Assembly: GCA_963693285.1 (NCBI GenBank)
Contig: OY848917.1
Location: 24,610,745 to 24,674,744, forward strand
Source of the DNA: Xestospongia muta
Lineage: Eukaryota > Porifera > Demospongiae > Haplosclerida > Petrosiidae
Length of the DNA: 64,000 nt
Reading direction: 5' to 3'
Positions 1-12,235 of the stretch are shown piece after piece. Within the stretch, counting starts at the first letter, position 1; the number at the start of each line of letters is the position of its first letter. The notes under the pieces were generated by a model. The model was not told where the DNA came from. It worked only from the letters and a program-made list of their open reading frames with translations, and did not search any database. A program made the translations under genes and the position numbers.

Positions 1-470
1 GCAACTGTATGTATACAAAACTGAGATGTTTGAGATGTTTTAACAGTGGTTTTTTCACAAAACGGATCAAAAATATTTTGAAAGAAGTGGTTCCTTTTTG
101 CAAATCAGGTCACATATTATCATATGAGCTTTACATGTGTCACTTACAATAAGCAATCCAGGCAACAAAACTGGCTATACCTAGGTCTGAAAACTAACTT
201 AATGTTTCAAGGTAGCAATTTACCAAATATCGCTGTTGTAAGAATATTCCATTTTTAGTAGGTAAAGCTCAATAAAGTGGAAAAGCCACCTTTCTACTGT
301 TTTTACAATGTACATTTCTGTTATCTTTATGATATTATTACCATATTTACCAGAGTTAAACAATCTGGCTTCCTTTCTTCATTACTATGTTCTCTGTTTA
401 TATTGTAGTGTGTCATAGTACATATTGCTATGTGTGTACGATACTACATACTAATTCTGTTTTATAATAG
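1..470 (+). other. Intron upstream of the LRR exon
   Basis: No coding signal was seen. The stretch is AT-rich and ends in a plausible 3' splice site (…tttataatag) directly before an open frame that continues into the LRR exon. It is read as the tail of an intron of the gene that enters the window from the left. Confidence 0.5.
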
Positions 471-1270
471 GAACCACAAGAAGTGTTCGGTGGAGTAGCT
501 ATGACAATACTGTTAGACTCATTAGACCAAGTCTTATAGAATCTGAAGATGTTATGAGTACATTAATAAAGGAACAAAAAACAGGAAAAGAATGGAGTAT
601 TGAACTCTACTCATCGTCTCCTGAAAGTACTGCAGTAATAATAAACAATCTTAATAAGTGTACAGTGTGGAAACTTCATACAGAGGACACTCTATTGGAT
701 ATTAAGTGTGTAACCATATTGTCAGAGATACTAAAAACTAACAAAACAATAAAGAGATTAGAGCTGCGATCCTCTTCACTTACTGGTGGTATCAAACAAG
801 TCAGTGATGCTCTCTTCAGTAATGCAATTCTTGAAAAGTTAGTGTTATATGATGTTACTGGTATCACAGATGAAGATATGACTCATTTGTCTAACATGCT
901 TGCCGTTAATGAGTCTCTGAAAAAACTACGTCTCCTTTACTGTAACATCACTGATATTGGTGTCCAATATATCTGTCAAGGACTCTTCATAAACCAAACA
1001 TTAACTACGTTGGACATCGGAGGAAATCCTCAAATCACTTCAGTTAGTATGAAAGCAATAGTTGGTCTACTACGCACGACTACATCACTGAGAAGACTAG
1101 ATCTCGATGGTAATTCACTGAACGATGATGATATCAAGACAATATGTACGTCACTTAGTAAAAACACTACATTACAGAAACTGTACTTATCAAGACGACA
1201 TGAAGAGAATTGTAAGACACTAGATACTTATCAAGTTATTAAAGATAGACTCAAGTTCTCTTATTTGTAA
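471..1270 (+). CDS. Terminal exon of a leucine-rich-repeat protein (RNase-inhibitor/NLR-type LRRs)
   Basis: The reading frame is open from the acceptor at 470/471 to the stop at 1268–1270, about 266 codons. An internal ATG at 554 is probably not the true start, because the frame stays open and protein-like upstream to the splice site. The protein shows about five leucine-rich repeats of the ribonuclease-inhibitor class (patterns LEKLVLYD, LKKLRLLYC, LTTLDIGGN, LRRLDLDGN, LQKLYLS spaced about 28–30 residues). Such LRRs form the C-terminal ligand-sensing half of NLR-like and Death/CARD–LRR proteins in sponges. The N-terminal domains lie outside the window, so NLR membership is inference. The exon looks intact, with no frameshift. 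Confidence 0.75.
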
Positions 1271-1985
1271 GCAGTTTTATTGCTAATTCATAATAATATC
1301 TTCTAGCTCACTTTCATTTTTTATTTATTTAAATTTCTCTTAAATCAATCTTCTCTTCTTTTGATAACAATTTATTTCTCTAACAAATCTAATAGACACT
1401 AAAAATAGAACAAGTTTGCTGTAGACACTTACTTCTCTAATATTGAATTTCTTGTCACTGTATGCATTGTAGAATATTATTTTAACCCCTTAGTGGGAGT
1501 AGTAGAAATCACCAACAAGTTTTCTAGTTTTATCTAATATCTTTGTTTCCAGAAAAAATATAATTTGATAAGAGTACTGAAGCCCTCAAGACGTGAAAAA
1601 AGTACTTGTATCCGACAAGCTATAGAGAAGTCATTCAGGCACAGCCTGTGTATTAATTATTTCAGGTTCAGAGAAAAACTACACTTTATAATTTTAATTA
1701 TAATACAAGTTAAATTGATCACGATGAAGAAAACTTGATTTTATTTGTCAATTGCTAAAGTTCAACATTAGGTATTTATGAGGTGGAGAATTATGTTTGC
1801 TAGTTTAGTATATATACATAATGAATGTTTGGATGATGAAACCCCAATGTACTCTGCATTATATCAACAATGTACATATCTATTATGAAGGAGGATGTAT
1901 TGGGGACAAGAAAGAATAGAATCTTTACCTGGATTTTGGATATGGAGGCGAAAAAGTTATATGAAGTAAGTTAAAATATAATTAT

Positions 1986-2074
<89 letters not shown>

Positions 2075-5000
2075 TGCGCACGCACACTCACCTTCTCACA
2101 TGTTAATATAGATACTTTACACTTTTAATCATCTTAATATGAGAAGTTGAATATCGGAAAATTTTTCTGCTTGGCATATTCTTTCTATAGTTTATACGAG
2201 TTGAGAAGAGCCACCCAGACATGTAAATAAGTTTGTAGCTTTATGTACTGACCATGTGGAACTTGGACTAATCAATTCTGCTTGCAAAAGTGCATTTTAT
2301 TTTAAACTTTGGCTCTCTAGCAAACTAGAAAACTCCATACATTTTCAATGGCATACCTTTGACATACTTCAAATTTTGCGCCTTCTAGGACTTAACAAAT
2401 AGCATTTTTCACCTTGAGAAATCAGCCGTATGTCATGTAGCAATTCAGATGAAGGTGATCTCTGACTGTGAAAGAGGTTATCCTCTTTTAAAACAACAAC
2501 CAATTTGGCAGGTGTCACATGCTCTATGAATATAGTTACTATCTGCCAATGTTCTGTCTTTACAGACAAAGTTGTCTCTAGTTTCCATGTGTACTAAATG
2601 TATATGTTTACATATAGTAGCACGTAGAGTAACATCTAACATGTACATGTGTAAACAACTAAGCCTGTGAACACACTAGATAGTCACAATACATAATTTA
2701 ATCAAAGCTTTGCAGTAACATTTATATTACATAATGTGTATCTGGCATATTCAGATATTTTACTTTCCATTTGTTGTTATTTAAAGTTATAATTGAACTT
2801 GAATATAATTTCTTGGCTGATTGATGGCATTTCATAATTTCACAAATCCTGTGGCAATTTTTGCACATTTCTACATTCCTCAATTTTCAAAAATTGTATT
2901 GCTATATATCTTAATCAAAGCAACAAGAAGACTATGGACACATTTATTCTGTTTATACTATTTTAATACTATGAAAAGCCTCTAAAACATATCACAATCC
3001 ATAAGTAAAGTAACAGAGTAAATGGTAGATTGTTATTTGATTTTCCTTTAGCGATACATGCTCCTTTATAGCTTTTCTCCCTGCTCTGTGGACTCACCAT
3101 ACACAGATTACTTTATGAATATCCTTGCCTCCAAACACATACTCCTTGCTAATCTTTTAAATTTTGCTCTGCATCATTGGACATAAACTAACGAGATACA
3201 ACATTGCCACATTTATTGCTCTTAAAAACATTATTAATGAAGTGTCTTCTCAATTTGAAATCATCTACCCTACAGGCAGTTCTTCACCATACTTGTCAAC
3301 AGTCATTATTTGAAAATTTTTCATAAAGTTAGTTATCCCTTTGAGTTGAAAAAAGTTGTAAAATATAACTAATTTATTTAATCTTTTGTTGGTTATAATT
3401 GTTGAAAGTGGTCAGCAAAATGCCCATGCAGACTCAGAAGCGGTTTGTTGTATGGTGACTACTACTACTATAGAACAATGAGGTATAGATATAAAATTTA
3501 AAAGTTCTTTGCTTCAAATGAGGCAGAGGTGACATTCCAGTAGGTATGAACAAACTGTGAGTACACTAATACAGGGCTTACAGGCCAACACTCATGCAAA
3601 GGACATGGTTATATGTGCTGCAGATTTTGTCTTAAGGCTCTTGTGGGGCGCGAGTTAGAATTGATATGAATCTCATTAACGAATGCTATGACTATAAGTA
3701 GCAGCTGCGGTCAAGAAAAGTCTCTTTAAATAATTAAAAATAAAACTATATTTTTAAGGGCCAAAAATGAAACTACTCCCATTTAAGCAAAATAGAACAA
3801 CATACCAATTATATATATATATATATATATTTATTTATATTAAGAGCAAGTGAATAAATAGATTAATAACTGCATAATAAATAAATAAAAGATGTCAAGT
3901 TAATATCTTAAAGTTCCAAGAGAGGAAGGCCTGCACCATCCTCCATACCTATACCACTCCTCCATTTCACTCTAGAACCTTTTAAACACAAATCTGTTGT
4001 ATAAATCAACAAGAAAGATAGTCTAGCTCATATCCAACTCATTTCCTCACTACATGATTTATTCCACTTAAAGGACAATCTCTCGCCTATTCTTTTCAGG
4101 AAGATATTTGCTTCGCAGCCTAAAGCAGCATCAACAGAAGTAATAAAATTGATGAAAGACACATGATGTACTTCTACTGCCTCAGTATATTTTCTATTTC
4201 TGTTCTGCTGAAGCAACTACGACATCCATTGTCCTATTGACATAAGACACTCAATCTGTGGTTACCATAACTCTCTAATGCTCAGATCTGCAATCAGTGC
4301 TCCAATACCTTTTGGTTAATTGACCTCTCTCACTACAGGCTCTCTCAAAACATCTTTTTAGACCAAGGAAGCAATATCATCATGAGTCACGAACTTTATT
4401 ATGTCTTTCAGCCACAAGACATCCTTTCTCCTTTCTGATTCTACCTAACATCTTATTTAAACAATTGAATTTTCATAAATGCTGAGTCTGTGTGAAGGGT
4501 TGTCACTATGGAATTCATAGTAAAGCTGACTTAATTTCTCAGTTCATGTACTTTGTGATAGAATATTTATTGTTTAAGGATATAATTGTATGATATTAAT
4601 TTAGCAATATTACTATTTAGGCTTAATTTGTGATATTTATTTTGTTGTTAGGTGTAATCTTTAAGTATTTTGCTGTTAATGCTAATTACACTTTTATTGT
4701 TATTAATCTGTTAATAGATGCTAGTTATATTTTATTCTTGTTGGAGAGATATCTTTAGTTGTGTTAATGTGTTTTTCTTAGTGCTTTGTTGATTTTAAAT
4801 TTACACTTTATCGTGCACCATTTCTATTTAATATGTGTTTTACTCAATAAAATAAGTCTTTTTTGTGATTTTAAAATTTATCCTGTCAACTTGGTGACTT
4901 TGAGTGCTTATGAGACCCAAGACGTGTTAGATATAACTCTTTACATAGTTCAAGAAATGATTTCTTAGAAAGGATATAGAGATTCTAAGTATATATATAT

Positions 5001-5587
5001 TGTTTTTTATACTAAAACACTGTATTGATTATGCTAATAAATTACTATAGCATTGATACTCAGTACTTCTTAGAGAGGATATGTGTGTGGTATGCACCAC
5101 ATAGCAATTAGTAATCAACATAATGTTTTAGTATAAACAATATCTACAAGTTCTCACTTCCTTTAAATTTCGAAGGACTTATTTGCTGAACGACATGAAT
5201 TAAGTAATTCCACACGTAGTAATTAATTAGTAATGACTACAGTGTTTGGTATAAACAATACCTGGAATTTCCATATCCTTTCATTTGTTAACTGAACTGT
5301 ATCATCTGAGAAATTCCATAAGATTTAGTAATAGTATAGATAGCTAAAATCTTATTATCAGCTGTATTAATTGGACTATAATTTTTTGGGTTTTGTCCCT
5401 ATTTAATTACCTTTTAGTTTTATTTTATTTTTAATTTTTATTTTCAGACCTACTAGGCTATTTTGTCTAATCTGCTTTTCTTAGTTCTTTTTCCTTGATT
5501 AAATATTATTTTGTACTTTTTATTAAAGTATAGTGGTTTGTTGTATTAATTAATAGCAATGATTATTAATCCACAGTTACTATTTTC
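1271..5587. other. Intergenic, AT-rich, no gene recognised
   Basis: Only short chance open frames occur on both strands. There is a CT microsatellite at 1989–2067 and a short AT run at about 3811–3830. From about 5250 the sequence belongs to the triplicated EF-hand segment. Confidence 0.5.
1989..2067 (+). repeat. (TC)n microsatellite
   Basis: About 79 bases of uninterrupted TC dinucleotides. A much longer tract of the same type lies before ARF6. Confidence 0.95.
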
Positions 5588-5734
5588 ATTGATTATTTGT
5601 CACAACGCGATGCATGCGTGAATAATTGCTGGATAGTTTTTAAGTTGCTATGGTAACATCCAAAGAGTGTATATTATAACTCAGTTTTAAAGGAAATTAA
5701 ATTTTCTCTAACAAGGAATTAATAATTATATAAA
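5588..5734 (+). promoter_or_regulatory. Promoter of EF-hand copy 1: RFX-type X-box and TATA box
   Basis: A perfect palindromic X-box, GTTGCTATGGTAAC, lies at 5644–5657. It is preceded by a conserved CACAACGCGATGCATGC block and followed by TATAAA at 5729–5734, about 91 bases before the start codon. All three elements recur in the same order at the other two copies. RFX binding is inferred from the motif. Confidence 0.6.
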
Positions 5735-5824
5735 CGCTAAGTTGTAAATTCTTTTGTGAGTAATTCAGAGATCTTATAGCTTTCAAATAGTTTGTTCACG
5801 AAGTGCACATCAATACATATCAAA

Positions 5825-6319
5825 ATGGCTGCCTCCTTCACAGATCATCCTGCCTGGATTAAAAAAATGAAAATGCGTTTTGCCTTACTGGACGTAGATA
5901 AGAATGGTATCATCAACCAAGACGATGTAGCTCTCGTTGCTAAGAATATAGCTGCCTATCGAAAAGAAAGTGAAGATGCTGAGAAAAGATATTTCAAGAT
6001 TTTGAAAGCTGTAAATACATTCGGGTTATCTGGAGAAGAAGTTGATGAAGAGACGTTTGTACAAGAAATGAAACAATTCGTCTCACAGTCAGACGCTAGA
6101 GAACGAGTGAAAGAACTTTCTGATATGATTTTTGATGTCATTAATGCTAATAATGATGGAGTTATTTCTTATAATGAATTCTGTCAGTTTTATAAAGCAA
6201 TGAATGCCAGTCAGGAGTTAATTGACACACTTTTCAAACAAGCTGACACCAACAAAGATGGTGTCATTGATCATTTGGAGACACAAGAAAGCTATGCCAA
6301 GTACTTTTTCTCGGACTAA
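5825..6319 (+). CDS. EF-hand calcium-binding protein, sarcoplasmic-calcium-binding-protein-like, copy 1
   Basis: This is a single-exon gene of 164 codons. The start at 5825 (MAASFT…) is chosen over the in-frame upstream ATG at 5792 because it is the start whose context is shared by all copies. EF-hand loops lie at residues 23–34 (DVDKNGIINQDD), 107–118 and 141–152 (ADTNKDGVID…E). The second hand, around residues 66–78, is degenerate, as is usual in sarcoplasmic calcium-binding and calexcitin-like proteins, which buffer cytosolic calcium. In loop 3 the first coordinating position is Asn 107 instead of the Asp found in copies 2 and 3, which may weaken calcium binding. There is no signal peptide. 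It sits first in a tandem of three related copies. Confidence 0.88.
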   Translation: MAASFTDHPAWIKKMKMRFALLDVDKNGIINQDDVALVAKNIAAYRKESEDAEKRYFKILKAVNTFGLSGEEVDEETFVQEMKQFVSQSDARERVKELSDMIFDVINANNDGVISYNEFCQFYKAMNASQELIDTLFKQADTNKDGVIDHLETQESYAKYFFSD

Positions 6320-6852
6320 TTTATTTGCATTGTATTAGAACATCTGGTAACAACAATATTAATAGTAATTGTACTCTTAATTTGTAAATTACAAACCATT
6401 TATCTTTTCAAAATCAACTTTGTAATTTCTCTAGCATTCTGTGCTAACTACATACCTTTTTCTTTATCAATTTGATGTAATTAAACATAAGCACTTTCAT
6501 GTAGTTCAACCAATGGTTTGTCCTTCAATTTCACCTTAGTATAGATTTAATAAGTATACATCAGAGAAATAGATTGGCTGTTTTTTGCCCACATGATAAA
6601 TGTTGAAATATTTTAAGAAGTAATAAGACTATTCTGTGTTTACTACTACTGTTGCCTACTGCCAAACAAGGTGTAAACAGGCTATAGATACCCCACCCTT
6701 GTTTAATACTGAAGTGTGAACACATTGTGGAATAAAAAATAGACATTATTGTACATTTTGAAGGTGTCTATCGCCAAATTAATGTAACTGACGCAGAATG
6801 TGGCAACTTTAACAATTAATCAAGTACAACTACATAAAATCACATGACTTAC

Positions 6853-6883
<31 letters not shown>

Positions 6884-8370
6884 CTGCACTGCCTGTTACC
6901 GGGGATTGTTTTAAAACTGCTATAACTTGGCAAGCGAAGCGTTAGCAGCTACCAACATTTATCAAAGAATAGAAAAACGTGTGGATTTTACAACAGTAGT
7001 ATCAAGAACATCGTCAAGAAAAACGAAAGCTTAAAACTCGAAAAAGAATTTTTAGGCTGCAGAGGTCAAGGTGCCGTTTCTCGAAAAGTAAAAAACTTAA
7101 TGTGGAGATGTTTTAACATGTTGTAGACATGCAATCTTAGAGGAATACGCATCAGCAAAAAAGAAGGCCGTTGGTCGAAGCAATCGTCAGAAACATTCTG
7201 AAAAGTCTTTTCAAGATTGTATATGGACCTGGAGTGAAGTAACTCATTCAGGAAACGTCTCAAAGCACTGAAAAAACTGCTACTAATAGTTAATATATCA
7301 GTTTATGTTTGTACTAAGGGACGTTTCCAAAGAACGTTTCATCTTCAAGTTACAATAAAGTTTGTATATGAAATATTGATACATTTTAAAGCGTTATGTA
7401 AATGCTCAGAGAAACTTTTCATCAAGAATTTAGCACTTAATTTTGCTTGCAATTGAATGATACTATCACTTACTCAGTTACCATTTCCCAGACATGGGAA
7501 AGCAGCCAAAGCTAGAAATCAGGCAACAATTAATGAGCATTTACAGAATGACAAAGCTTACCATTTTATAACCACACCTTCTGGAATGTTAATAAATTTT
7601 CTTGCAATAACAACATCATACCAAAGCTGGCATAGCATTTATAAATAACTTAGAAACTGCAGCGAGGTTCGGCACTTTAGTGCCTTTCATTAGGAAGAAC
7701 AGTGTGGTGATTACTATTTCTCAGTGTCTTATTCAACGAAATGACCACTAAAGTATTTCAAAACTGTTTGTTGATTGATGGTACCTTGCAAGGTAAGAAG
7801 ACACCTGGTTGTTGTGAACAGTATTGAGGGTTATCATCATGGCTTTGGCCAAGGTATGAACAATACCTAGAAATTCCATGCCCTTTCATTTATTGACTGA
7901 ACTCTATGATCTGAGAAATTCCATAGGATTTAGTAAACAATACTTACAATGTGTATATGGGGTTAGTCTATTAGTCTAGATAGCTAATTAAATAAATGTT
8001 TTTAATGACTGTGCATGAAAACAAATATGTATATAATTACCTTGTTCACAGATTGCCTGTTATGAATATGTTACAAATACTTTGTCACAGAAACAATCAA
8101 TAGCAATTTACAATGCCTACTCTAATAGATCATTATTTTATCATAATTATCAGCTTAATTAATTAAATTAGAAATTTTTATTTATCTCTATTTAATTACC
8201 TTTTAATTTTATTTTATTTAAATGTTTATTTTCTGAACATACTCAATTTGCTTTTCTCACTTAGTTCTTTTTCCTTTATTAAATATTATTTTGTAATTTA
8301 TTATTAAAGTATAGTGTTTTGGTGTATTAATTAATAACAATGGTTATTAGTCCACAGTTACTATTTTCAT

Positions 8371-8511
8371 TGATCATTTGTCACAACGCGATGCATGCAT
8401 GAACAATTGCTGGATAATTATTAAGTTACTATGGTAACAATCAAGCAGTGTATATTATAGCTCAGTTTTAAAGGAAATTATATTTCCTCTAAGAAAGAAT
8501 TATTATATAAA
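8371..8511 (+). promoter_or_regulatory. Promoter of EF-hand copy 2: X-box and TATA box
   Basis: X-box GTTACTATGGTAAC is at 8425–8438 (one change from copy 1). The CACAACGCGATGCATGC block lies upstream and TATAAA is at 8506–8511. The elements are preserved although the downstream reading frame is broken. Confidence 0.55.
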
Positions 8512-8611
8512 CGCTTACTTGCAAGCATTTTTGTGGTACAACTTGAGTATTTCACTGATCTTACAGTTTTCAAATAGTTTGTCCACGAAGTGCACGTCAA
8601 TACATATCAAA

Positions 8612-9106
8612 ATGGCTGCCTCCTTCACAAATAATACTGCCTGGATTAAAAAAATGAAAATGCGTTTTGCCTTACTGGACGTAGATAAGAATGGTATCAT
8701 CAACCAAGACGATGTAGTTCTCGTTGCTAAGAATATAGCTGCCTATCGAAAAGAAGGTGAAGATGCTGAGAAAAGCTATTTAAAGATTTGAAAGCTGAAA
8801 CTACATTCGGGTTATCTGGAGAAGAAGTTGATAAAGAGACGTTTGCACAAGAAATGAAACAATTCGTCTCACGGTCAGACGTTAAAGAACGAGTGAAAGA
8901 ATTTTCTAATATGATTTTTGGTGTCATTGATGCCAATAATGATGGCGTTATTTCTTATAACGAGTTCTGTCAATTTTATAAAGCGATGAATGCCAGTCAG
9001 GAGTTAATTGACACACTTTTCAAACAAGCTGATACCAACAAGGATGGTGTCATTGATCTTTGGAGACACAAGAAAGCTATATGCTAAGTACTTTTTCTCA
9101 ACCTAA
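8612..9106 (+). pseudogene. EF-hand protein copy 2, frameshifted
   Basis: This copy is closely similar to copies 1 and 3 but has three indels in the coding part. The first is a one-base loss near 8787 (AAGATTTTG in copy 1, AAGATTTG here) that stops translation after about 60 residues. The second is a one-base loss near 9056 (GATCATTTGG to GATCTTTGG). The third is a two-base gain near 9080. Together they cancel, so the last residues (KYFFST) and stop are again in the original frame. The 5' half keeps EF-hand 1. The 3' half keeps loops 3 and 4 in a shifted frame. It could instead encode an N-terminal 60-residue peptide. Sequencing error is possible but would have to occur three times. Confidence 0.75.
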
Positions 9107-10030
9107 CTTATATAATTTGTACTGTATTAGAATAGCTGGTAACAACAATATTAAAAGGCATAGTAATTGTGCTCTTAATTTGTAACAATATATAAACCAT
9201 TAAACTTTTCAAAATCAACTTTGTATTTTCTCTATAGCATTCTGTGCTAACTACATACCTTTTTTCTTTATTAATTGGGTGTAATTTAACATAAGCACAT
9301 TCATTTAGTTCAACAAATGGTTTCACACTAACATATTTAATAATAATATCTTGTTCTTTAGTGATCATCATGAAGTGTGAACACACTATAGAATAAAGAA
9401 ATAAACAGACATCATTGTACATATTGAAGGTGTCTATTGCCAAATTAATGTACTCACACAGAATCTGATAACTTTAACAATTAATCAAGTACAACAACAT
9501 AAAACCACACGACTTGTCATTAGTTTATTGTTAGTAAGAACAGTGTGCTGATTACTATTTGTCAGTATCTTATTCAATAAAATGACCATGAATTGGTTAA
9601 ATCAATCACTCAATTTCAACTGTGTATGTAAGTCTATTCTATTAAAGTTTGCCTGTGACAGCTGCTGACACACACACAGGTTTTTGTTTAAGTTAGTACT
9701 TAATAGTACTTACATTAACTAACTTGGCCATGGACAGTGTCAATTGATAGTTTTGTTATTACCTTAACAGTTCAGTTATATCATCATAGACTCAACTGCA
9801 GCTGCAAAGTTATATTAACATATTTGTTATTACTAATTTTTCTGTAAGTGTGGTAAATTAGCATTGTGTTTAAAATATAGTCATTTATAAACCTTTGTGC
9901 TATATTATGGCTTGCAAATTTTGTATACTACACAATTTTTGTGTGAATACAATCTGTGTATTTTGCTGACTCTTTTCCAACAGTCATAATTTTGGTGGCA
10001 AGTATGTATTGTTTGATACATTGTTGTTTC

Positions 10031-10157
10031 ATTGATTATTTGTCTCAACGCGATGCATGGATGAAGAATTGCCAGATAATTTCTAGGTTGCTATGGTAAC
10101 ATTCAAACAGTGTATATTAGAGCTCAGTTGTAAAGGAAATTAAATTCCTCTAACAAG

Positions 10158-10204
<47 letters not shown>
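10031..10204 (+). promoter_or_regulatory. Promoter of EF-hand copy 3 with (TA)n expansion between X-box and TATA box
   Basis: The X-box GTTGCTATGGTAAC is at 10087–10100 and TATAAA at 10199–10204. A pure TA run (10161–10202) has expanded exactly between them, stretching their spacing from about 70 to about 98 bases and merging into the TATA box. Confidence 0.6.
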
Positions 10205-10205
<1 letters not shown>

Positions 10206-10303
10206 GCTAAGTTGCAAGCTCTTTTGTGGTACAACTTGAGATATTCGCGTATTCTATAGTCTCATATTGTCTGTCCACGAAGTGCACATCAATACATGTC
10301 ACA

Positions 10304-10798
10304 ATGGCTGATTCCTTTACAGATAATCCTATCTGGATTAGAAAAATGAAAATGCGCTTTGCCTTATTGGATGTAGATAAGAATGGTATCATTGATCAAA
10401 ATGATGTAGCTCTCGTTGCTAAAAACATGGCAGCCTATCGAAAAGAAGATGAGGATGCTGAGAAAAGCTATTTCAAGATTTTGAAAGCTACAATTACATT
10501 CGGGTTATCTGGTGAAAGAGTTGATGAAGAGACGTTTGTACAAGAAATGAAACAATTCGTCTCTCAGACAGACGCTAAAGAACGAGTAAAAGAACTTGCT
10601 GATATGATTTTTGGTGTTGTTGATGCTAATAATGATGGAGTTATTTCTTATGACGAGTTCTATCAGTTTTATAAAGCAATGAATGCCAGTCAGGAGTTAA
10701 TTGACACACTTTTTAAGAAAGCTGATACCAACAAGGATGGTGTCATTGATCATTTGGAAGCACAAGAAAGCTTTATCAAGTATTTTTTCTCAACCTAA
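10304..10798 (+). CDS. EF-hand calcium-binding protein, sarcoplasmic-calcium-binding-protein-like, copy 3
   Basis: Single exon, 164 codons, the same length as copy 1 and alignable without gaps. The start is MADSFT… at 10304. An upstream in-frame ATG at 10226 lies in what is 5' UTR in the other copies. Calcium loops are at residues 23–34 (DVDKNGIIDQND), 107–118 (DANNDGVISYDE) and 141–152 (ADTNKDGVIDHLE). Hand 2 is degenerate. All canonical acidic positions in loops 1, 3 and 4 are present, so this copy looks fully functional. It is a predicted soluble cytosolic calcium buffer or sensor. The exact subfamily (calexcitin or sarcoplasmic protein) cannot be fixed by eye. Confidence 0.88.
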   Translation: MADSFTDNPIWIRKMKMRFALLDVDKNGIIDQNDVALVAKNMAAYRKEDEDAEKSYFKILKATITFGLSGERVDEETFVQEMKQFVSQTDAKERVKELADMIFGVVDANNDGVISYDEFYQFYKAMNASQELIDTLFKKADTNKDGVIDHLEAQESFIKYFFST

Positions 10799-11779
10799 CT
10801 TATATAATTTGTACTGTATTAGAATAGTTGGTAACAACAATACTAAAGGCATAATAATTGTGCTCTTAATTTGTAAATTATAAGCTATTTAACTTTTCAA
10901 AACAACTATATAATTTCTCTAGCATTCTGTGCTAACTACATACCTTTTTTAATTTCTATATTAAACATCATGTAATTAAACATAAGCTTTTTCATGTAGT
11001 TCAACAAATGTTTCTCCTTTAATTTCACCTTAGTAGATTTAATAAAGTATACATATCAGAAAAAAAGATTGCCTTTTTTGCCCACATTAGTCATGTTGAA
11101 ATATTTTGAGAAGTAATAAGAGTCACTCTGTTTTTACTACTACTAGCTGTTTCCTACTGCCATACAAGGTGTAAACAGTAAATGGCAATTTAGAAAAAAA
11201 TATAGAGGAAGCAGTAGATGCCCTACCCTTGTTTAATAATGAAGTGTGAACACATTGTGGAATAAATAAATAGACATCGTTGTACATTTTGAAGGTGTAT
11301 ATTGCCTAACTAATGTAACATTCTACAGAATCTGATAGCTCTAACAATTAATCAAGTATAGCTACATAAAACCACATGACTTGTAATTAGTTTATTATTA
11401 ATAAGAGTAGTGTAGTGATTACTACTTCTCATGCAGTATCTTATTCAATGAAAATGACCATGAATTGGTTACATCAAACAATATATGTAGAGCTGTTCTA
11501 TTAAAGATTGCACTGTGATAGCTCACATAATATTCACAGGTTTTTTTAAGTTAAATACACGTTAGATAGTTATTACAAATAATTAACTTGGACACTGTTG
11601 ATTGACAGTGTTTTATAATACCTTCACACTTCAGTTATTATCAATAATTGATATCATACACATTCAACTGCAGCTACAAACTGTAATAATATTCTCTTAA
11701 CTTTTACTAATTTTTCTGCAGTCCATTGTTAATTCTTTATATTAATATTCACAGAAAAAAACAAGTTGAGAAATCTAAA

Positions 11780-12235
11780 TTCTCAGCTGAGTTTTTGATG
11801 ACACAGCTTACGAGCTGATTCAACACATCACAAAAAATGGATATGGCTTGTTTGCCAGCTGATCCATATGTTTCAAAGAATTTTGTCAGTGTAATAAGTG
11901 GATCTAGACAGGAACTCTGGCCTGAAATAGAATACCCTGACATTTTCGACTATCTTATCTATACTACCAGCTCACACACAAGAGAACAGCTAAAAGCCTA
12001 CAAGAGTATGGATGACTATAACGTTTTTGTTCAGGGCTGGGTAGGGAAAGTAGAAATCTTGATACAAGATGAAGTTGTTGTCCTAAAGGTTAATGTTCAA
12101 CATTCACTGAGCAGATATGATAGAATGTGACAATGATTCTTGCCCCATTAAGTGGTTTCACATGGATTGCCTAAATATTGACTCGGTTCCAGATGGCAGG
12201 TGGTTTTGTCCGGACTGTCAACTTGAACAGTAAAT
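11780..12235 (+). pseudogene. Fragment of a YqaJ-associated mobile-element gene fused to a PHD finger
   Basis: The frame from 11837 to 12130 encodes a segment with YPDIFDYLIYTTSS and LKAYKSMDDYNVFVQGWV. I recognise this as the N-terminal part of multicopy animal proteins that carry a YqaJ-type nuclease (mobile-element associated). It stops at 12130. A second frame immediately downstream (about 12115–12232) encodes most of a PHD finger of ING type: DMIECDNDSCPIKWFHMDC, then WFCPDC, then a stop. The first zinc-binding Cys pair is missing. The central nuclease is absent, so this looks like an internally deleted, frame-broken relic. Family naming is from memory of the motif. Confidence 0.55.

Larger units (their letters stand above)
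5250..11470 (+). repeat. Tandem triplication carrying EF-hand genes
   Basis: Three direct copies of one segment are present. Shared blocks include a far-upstream block (about 5250–5335 and 7858–7945), a promoter block (about 5588, 8371, 10031), the coding exon (5825, 8612, 10304) and a 3' block with matching sequence after each stop (about 6320, 9107, 10799). A downstream block with 'aatgacca' recurs near 7740, 9580 and 11455. Spacing between start codons is 2787 then 1692 bases, so the copies differ by large indels. Nothing else recognisable lies between the copies apart from a GT microsatellite near 6855–6883. Confidence 0.8.

Noticed and set aside
7457..7648. 63-codon open frame between EF-hand copies
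   Set aside because: No similarity, no conserved counterpart in the other duplicated segments and no splice context.
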